This document shows positions 58,090-64,000 of a DNA stretch of 64,000 bases, piece by piece. The stretch lies in assembly GCF_002775205.1 (NCBI RefSeq), contig NC_036458.1, forward strand, positions 4,432,560-4,496,559, in the 5' to 3' direction. Position numbers and translations under genes: made by a program. The DNA is from Xiphophorus maculatus. Taxonomy: Eukaryota > Chordata > Actinopteri > Cyprinodontiformes > Poeciliidae. Within the stretch, counting starts at the first letter, position 1, and the number at the start of each line of letters is the position of its first letter. Below the pieces are notes generated by a model that did not search any database, was not told the DNA's origin, and saw nothing but the letters and a program-made list of their open reading frames with translations.

Positions 58090-58665
58090 GTAACTTGACA
58101 CACACCTTAGGTCATGTGTTCAGCTTCACTCATTCTGGAAGAAAATTTTACATTTTTGGGGGGAAAAAATGGGATCCAGAACCTCTTATTGCCATCATCG
58201 GGGTCTCCGGTGCTTTGCAATCAGCCACTAAAATTGAGAAAATGGCTGTTTTGTTTGGTACGGCGATTGCTAAAAGGTTGATTTTGAAATTTTGCAAAAA
58301 GGAGTCTGTGCCCACGTTTGATTTGTGGTTGGGGGAGCTAGCAAATACTCTGCATCTGAAAAGACTGAGATATTACAATGAAGATAAAGTCAGTGTGTTT
58401 GAGAAAATATGGGACCCTGTACTAAAATTCCTTCAATGAAAAAGTGTCAATGACAGACCCGTCACTGCTTAATGCCTCGTATAACTCTCCTTTTTTTCAT
58501 GCTTCTGGAGAGGTTTGGATCAATTTGTGGTGTTTTTATCATGTTGTCCTGACTGTGTAAGTGTTCTATGATGGGCCATTTTGTGCGGGAAAAGGATGGG
58601 TGGGAATTTGATCTGTTATGTTAATCTATGTATGTCCATTTGGAAAAATTGTATTAAAAAAGGAA
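58090..58665 (+). mobile_element. L1-type LINE, 3' terminal fragment
   Basis: Plus strand 58095-58439 encodes a 114-residue end that includes DPEPLIAIIGVSGAL, GTAIAKRLILKFCKKESVP, FDLWLGELANTL and FEKIWDPVLKFLQ. This is the layout of fish L1 ORF2 C-termini (ARRLIL..WK...PP...W). A stop and ~200 bp of 3' UTR follow. 5'-truncated and nonfunctional. Confidence 0.75.
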
Positions 58666-58769
58666 TCTTAAATCAAGTTTAATTTTATACTTATAAATAA
58701 GAAAAAAGGTTTATGGTTAAAGACACAGATATGTAAAGCTGTTAAAAACAGGTGGGAAGAGTATCCATA

Positions 58770-59110
58770 AATTGTATTTATAGTAAAAAGTCTACTCAAG
58801 AATTGAGTAACTGATGAAATTATCAATCATTTAATATTTAAAAATTACTTAATAAGACAGACCCAAATATAAAGTTAAGTGGAAATTTTGGTATTTTAAA
58901 CACCAAAATGACAATAATTCATATAATTAACAAAAAACAAAACTAAAATTTTTCCAAATCAGTTTCTTTCAATAAGAAAAACTCATGAAACTCTAAAAGA
59001 ACAGCAGGTGAGTGTCTGTGTCTGGTGAATTTTTGATTAAAACATGTTTGTTTATCATTCAGTGGGTAATAATTACAGGTAAATGTAACTAGTGACTACC
59101 CAACTCTGGT
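58770..59110. repeat. 'tactcaagtaa' repeat, second copy
   Basis: Corresponds to 6060-6530: ctcaagaattgagtaactgatgaaattatcaat, aagttaagtggaaattttggtatttta, gtctggtgaatttttgattaaaac and gtaaatgtaactagtgactacccaactctgg. Confidence 0.65.
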
Positions 59111-59560
59111 TAAAAACAATAGAGATACTAATATAGTAAGTTAGGTTCTTCATACTCAGATGCTTAAAAGAAAATGCAATAAATAAAGCTGCACAGTGGC
59201 TATAATTTATAGATGAACTGATATGAGAGCAGGCAACCTCAACAAAGAGTCCGGACCACCATAGTGATCCAGTACTTTGCTGAGAAAGCAGCTTCATAAA
59301 TGTTGTGGTTGTCCCACGCAGCTAGCGGTAAGCGCCTCAGCAGCAGCAGCAGCAAATAGCAACGCCGTCTTTGTTGTCATATCCTCTCTAAAGGCCAGAG
59401 CGACTCAACTTCCCGATTCGGGGCTAATGGTTTACTAATAGCTGATAGTTAACACCCTCATTGCCTGACGAGGCCCTGAGCGAGCAGCGAGCAGCGTCCA
59501 CGGCCTCGCCCTGCCCAGCGCCCCGGTCAGACGCAACTTCACCTCCGCCATTCAACTCAC

Positions 59561-59765
59561 CAACAACCGGCGTGTCACTGCGGTCCGTCCGCCTGGATAG
59601 CCAGGGGGTTGCTGAGGCCACCTTTCCCCGCCACAGCTCCGGTTTCAGCAAAAACTATTGCGTTTGCAGAGAATACGAACAGGCCAGTCCCCGGATTGGA
59701 ACCGCTACACGGGCAGAGCAGTAAGAGGAGCAACCGTCCGGCTAACTTAGCTTATATTAGCCTAA
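59561..59765 (-). other. tbc1d10b: Probable noncoding first exon and promoter of tbc1d10b
   Basis: The only GC/CpG-rich patch upstream of tbc1d10b. The minus strand has an excellent donor, GGTTGTTG|GTGAGTTG, giving an exon end at 59561; the exon could splice to the acceptor TTTGTCCCAG just before the coding exon. The transcription start would be near 59.75 kb or further right; CpG-rich sequence continues to about 60.07 kb. Open frames in the patch (59424-59724) match no known protein. Placement is inferred. Confidence 0.5.
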
Positions 59766-60119
59766 TGTAGCTATTAGCATTACGGCTGTTAGTGTCCTGT
59801 TTCACTTAGCCTGGCTGGCTAAATGTCTCAGAAAGATTTGCGGAATTACTGCATGTACCCCCATTAAATAAAAGCGACCGGTTAGGTAAAACGTTTACAT
59901 TCTGAATTAAAAAACACGCTATGTGTCATAAATTTATCCTGGCACAGCCGCAGGGTGCATCCATCCAACACGAACAGCATTTCCGTCTGACAGCTGCGTG
60001 CGGGTTCTGGTGAATGTAGACGGGCGCGCACACGAGATGTAGCCTCCCTTCCGTACACAACAACTTTGACCGCAACTGTCTATTGAAAGAACGTCAAATA
60101 TAAGAATTTCCCCCGGTGT

Positions 60120-62500
60120 AATTGCTAAAAGTGATTCACTAACAATATGAGATATAATTTAATCCAAAAATTCAGTTAAATAAATAAAACAGCGGTTGCG
60201 CTTCTCTCAAATAATTTATATGGATTTTGACCACTAGATGGAGCTATTATCATATTATTAAGAAGCCCAAATCCATTGAAACGCTGTTGTGATAAACCAA
60301 AACACAAGTCCATACAAGAAAACCTTAACAATTTTCTTTTATTTATGTTAGTTTCAGGAGAGGATACAATTATCCCAGTAATTCTGTCTGTGTCACAGCC
60401 ACTTTATAAGTAATTGCTATTTTTAGTCTGCCATCTACTGGCCCAGTAATTCCCTATTTAATCCTTTTTATTTCCTAAACAGGACCAAAACTGAGCTGCT
60501 GCTGCTGCTGCTCAATCAATCAAAATGCCTGGTTACCAAATTTTCCAGCCTCTGGCCAGCAAAATAAAACTTTAAGAGGCCAGTGAAACCCAAACCTTGG
60601 TGGAGGATAAAAGCATTTTTGCAGAGTTAGTTAAAAACTGTTGCAATGGCAACTCAATCAACATCAACAATCAATATGTTATTTTTATCGATTCAAGACC
60701 TGTTTTTTATTTTTATTTTTTACTCTATTAAATGCAGATGCTTTTTTGTTCTATGTTTATATTGTCTTCTCAAAGCCATTGTCGGTGGTCGTTGCAATTA
60801 TTCAGTTATTCCCTCACACTAAGCCTGGATGTGCTTGAGGTTTCTCTCCACTGCCACCACATGGTCATCATTCAATGACTCATTAAGCTGACTGGGATTT
60901 CTAACTTTGATTTAAAGGCAATATAAACTGACTCAAACTCTTAAAAATCAGGGATCAGATGGGACTGGCTCATCAAAAGTCTACATCACTGGATGGTGTT
61001 GGTATAAATAAATTAACTTTATCTGATTTAGGCATTTGGTATAATTTAAATAAACTGAACTGGCTTTGGAGGTCCCATTATCTCCAGACTTTTCTCACTA
61101 ATTTACCAAAACTAAGTAAGTATTTGTCATATTCTCGCCTTTATGGGCACACATAGTTACTTAAACATTATTGGATGATTTACATTCAAAGTTTCAAACT
61201 ACTAATGTGGATTTCTTTAGCTTCAATAAGGTATGTAACATTGCTAGTAAGCCATTTTAATAGGGGAACATTTTGCCATTTACTGTCTATTTCCTACACC
61301 GTTTAAGCACAGCTCTTTGGAGGAATCAATTAAAATGATTTTTAACAGAATTTTTGCAGCGGTCTAGAGAGTGTTTCACATATCACTTATGGATTCTGAC
61401 TTTAATTTATGGATTAAATGAAGACAAGATGTTTTCATGTATTCTTAAATGGAAAACACGTCCCTGAAATCATATTTTAAATCATTTCAGCCCTGCTAGT
61501 CTTCAAACAGAACGTGAATATTTATTTCCATCCATCTCACTTTTCTATTTTGGTTACAGTTGCTATGGAAATCCTCAGGAACTGGGGGACTCCCTGCAAA
61601 CATTATGACCAATTCTCTGCCCAGAAACTCCCTTTCACTTTGGCTTAGTCAAACTGGCAAAATGTAATCCAGCTGGATCTTGTGGCAAGTTTCTACAAGA
61701 CCAAAATGGGAGTTGGTCCTATGCATAAGAAAATTATGTAAGCGCATAACACACTGCCTTGTTTCCAGAGAAACAATGGAAATGAAAACAACATTGTTAC
61801 TGGGTGGAAAGGAAACATGTGGGACATAGAAACAAACGAAAAAAACAAAGAAATGAACAAATAAAAACGCTGTTTTTATTTACCAAAAACCACCCATGAA
61901 TAATATCCATAAAGTTGGAAAAGAAACTAAGAAGAACACATGAAGAATAAATTACTTTTTATTTATAATTATAAAAAGATTACTAAAACAAAAACAATTT
62001 TGAATATGATGTTAAATAAAATATATTTGCTACACATTTACAAAATAAACAATGGTTGTTTTTTCTTTTGGTCATAACATATAAACTAAGAATAAAGGAG
62101 ACCAAAAAGAAATGTCATTTGAATGCTACATGCTTTTATAGCTTACCATAAAGTGTACTGCATTTGCTTTTGAAATGCAGCAGTTAACAAGTTCAGACCA
62201 TCCGGTCCAACTTTCAGACAGCATCAGCCTTTCTTTTTAATGACACCAGTCAGCGTTTTATATATTAATCAGGTAATAATTACGTCGCTAATCTGCATTA
62301 TTGCGGTTATAAAAATACATTTTTAAAGGGAAAAGCTCAAACATACAGTTCTGGAAGGTAAGGCAATGACACTGTTACTGAATGACTGAAAGGATTCATG
62401 TAAAATATTAATTATAGATCACCACACTACTGAAGAAGCCAGAAATGGTGTAGTCTTGTGATTAAGATGTGATTTAACATTTTATTTTCACTCTTCATCA
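60120..62500. other. Intergenic region between tbc1d10b and hsd3b7
   Basis: No gene recognised. A short TGC-repeat run lies at 60500. 60950-61700 reads like decayed retroelement 3' sequence (WYNLNKLNWLWRSHYL) but cannot be assigned. Plus-strand TTTATT motifs around 61950 are candidate poly(A) signals for hsd3b7 on the minus strand. Confidence 0.4.
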
Positions 62501-62626
62501 GCGTCTGCATGTACCTGCAGGTTTTCGCAGGTCAGGGTGTTTCAAGAAACACAAGTCCTTCTGGATCTGGATCCCGCTCCTTTTCATAGCAGCGTGTGAA
62601 AAGACTTTGTAGTGGCTGAGGTGAAG

Positions 62627-63039
62627 CTAGCTGTCCTTTGATTTGTCTGTTGGGAACGTTCTGATCCACGACTGCGTTCGCGCTAGACACTGATTCCAGT
62701 CGTAAAGGGGCTGGTACTGGAAATACCTCTGCGCTTTGTCCGTTTGCACCGTGAAGGTGGTGCTGGCCACCGCCAACGTGTATCGGTTCAGCAGCGGCGT
62801 GTAGTTGTAGAACGGGCTCAGTATCCAGCGCAGAAAGTCATTCAGGATGGCCAGGAAAAAGAGGACGATGCCCGGCATGCAGACCTTACGGAAGTTGAAC
62901 TCGGACAGCAACTCCATGTTGAAGTCCTCGTAGCTTTTGTAGGGCGACTCGTCGTAGCAGAAGAAAGCTTCACCGCCAACTTTCTCAGGATTCGTCTTCA
63001 GGGCTCGAGCTGCGAGTACATGCATCCAGGCGACATTAC
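62627..63039 (-). CDS. hsd3b7: 3-beta-hydroxysteroid dehydrogenase type 7, last coding exon (partial)
   Basis: The exon begins after TTGCCAG at 63039 in phase 1 and ends at the TAG at 62629-62627, giving 136 complete residues after the split codon. It reads NVAWMHVLAARALK, FFCYDESPYKSYEDFNMELL, a membrane-associated stretch PGIVLFFLAILNDFLRWIL, then PLLNRYTLAVASTTFTVQTD and KAQRYFQYQPLYDW. The YDGSPYRSYEDFN-type motif separates type 7 from the steroidogenic 3-beta-HSDs. Known role: in the ER membrane it oxidises and isomerises 7-alpha-hydroxylated sterols (C27) in bile acid synthesis. The Rossmann fold and YxxxK active site are encoded by earlier exons beyond the right edge, since none is found between 63040 and 64000. 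Confidence 0.92.
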
Positions 63040-63499
63040 CTGGCAACACAAACAAAGGGGTAAATACCAAGCTGCTCTCTCAAGTCTCTCAAACAGTCAG
63101 TCATATGAGAAATGAATGCATTTCACCAAAACCCACAGGGTTGAGAGGATCAAAACATCATAAGAAAACATTTCAGATATAAAAAGTAGGCGTGTGTGGA
63201 AGGTTATCCTGACTAATTCTAAAATTGAATAATGACAAAAGCATGAAAAATCTCCACCCTGAAATTGTTGCTCCCTTTGAACTGTTAATTCAGAGTACAG
63301 CGTTGTGTGCAATTAGCTGAATCACTACACTGTAGAGCCAAATTTCACTATAATTACAGCTGCAAGTCTTTTCAGGTATCTCTCTACCACCTTTGCACAG
63401 CAAAGTGCTTTACACCAAGAGACGTAAATATTAATCCTATTTTTCTTCATAGAGGAGCTCAAAATGCGCATAGAATAAAAGGAGGAGTAAATTTCCCCC

Positions 63500-63785
63500 A
63501 AAAAACTAAATAATTTTTTTTTTATTAAAATAAATTTTGAGATTAACATAAAAAATTTTCTAGAAAAACTGAATTTCAAAAGTCAAGAATTTTCAGCTTT
63601 TAAACTCAGAATTTTCCAAATTTTTTCTAGAAAAGTTCTGACAATTTCAAATTTTGGCAGAAATTTACTCCTCCGTTTTGGTTTTATTAATCCACGTACA
63701 ATGGTCCCAGTGGGTCGTAAAACTAACTATGGATGCAGACAATAAATTGTAGATTAATGGTTTATTAGATAAAAATTTGTTCCAA
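63500..63785. repeat. AT-rich element and 'gattaat' repeat copies in hsd3b7 intron
   Basis: 63500-63700: gattaacataaaaaattttctagaaaaac... ending ttggcagaaatttactcctccgttttggttttattaatccacgtacaatgg. 63720-63785 is a short copy of the family with 'gcagacaataaattgtagattaatgg'. Confidence 0.55.
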
Positions 63786-64000
63786 TCGAACGTATTAGTG
63801 TTGTAGTTTGACCGCCATCCAGCAGAGGGCGACACTGGTCATTCTTAAGCACAGCTGCCGATAGAGAATTCAAGATGGCGGAGATATTTCCAGAACGGGA
63901 CAGAGATAACGGTCAAAACAGAGTCCGGTGTGGGGTGTAAAATGCGCTTCATGCGGTTCTGTTTGGATATATAAACACTCGACACTTTAATAGCAGTCAT

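Noticed and set aside
59327..59340. Strong plus-strand donor-like CTAGCG|GTAAGCG in the CpG-rich patch
   Set aside because: No matching plus-strand acceptor or coding exon downstream was recognised, so no plus-strand gene is called.
63875..63940. Short frame MAEIFPERDRDNGQNRVR with a good Kozak context near the right edge
   Set aside because: Only 21 codons before a stop, adjacent to a common fish repeat phrase (cagcagagggcgacac). It could be a first exon (a GTGTGG donor is possible) but cannot be supported here.

Overview
This window is vertebrate nuclear DNA, almost certainly from a teleost fish. It is AT-rich and intron-rich, with GT/AG-spliced genes, fish-type tRNA-SINEs, LINE 3' ends with AAG or TTGA tails, many palindromic MITEs and hAT fragments. 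No bacterial, organellar or viral genome organisation is visible, and the species cannot be named from the sequence alone.

Five protein-coding genes can be supported, with splice sites checked by frame. (1) The 5' part of cd2bp2 (minus, 1-3580) runs off the left edge. (2) A Sesquipedalian/PHETA-type PH-domain gene lies at 6681-8442 (plus), with a likely noncoding first exon ending at 5595. (3) mylpf, the fast-muscle phosphorylatable myosin light chain, lies at 33890-38046 (plus, seven exons, TATA box). (4) tbc1d10b, a Rab GTPase-activating protein, lies at 45192-55804 (minus, nine coding exons), with a probable noncoding first exon in a CpG-rich patch near 59.56-59.76 kb. (5) The last coding exon of hsd3b7 lies at 62627-63039 (minus) and the gene continues beyond the right edge. 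From general knowledge, CD2BP2, TBC1D10B, MYLPF and HSD3B7 all lie in human 16p11.2, so this is a conserved vertebrate neighbourhood. The PHETA-like gene and a large repeat array sit between cd2bp2 and mylpf.

The most unusual part is 13.34-29.45 kb, a composite tandem array of about seven head-to-tail units of roughly 1.6-3 kb (insertion excluded). Each unit combines up to four modules: an ~0.8-1.1 kb spacer, optional ~69-bp double-hairpin cassettes (0, 1, 2 or 4 copies), an optional GC-rich palindromic module of ~190 bp, and a block of 129-bp monomers (about 55 in all). Because 129 and 69 are multiples of three, long open frames of up to 447 codons run through the repeats. I judge these to be structural by-products and not genes. 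One unit is split by a ~1.6 kb stretch that contains a decayed hAT transposase 3' end.

The remaining DNA is mostly interspersed repeats that recur inside the window: a palindromic MITE family (several copies carry paired X-box/RFX-like motifs), an AT-rich element of about 500 bp in six copies, 'GATTAATCG' repeats in tbc1d10b introns, a large foldback element at 53.8-54.85 kb, two full tRNA-SINEs and remnants of I/Nimb-, L1- and other LINEs. No tRNA, rRNA or CRISPR features were found.
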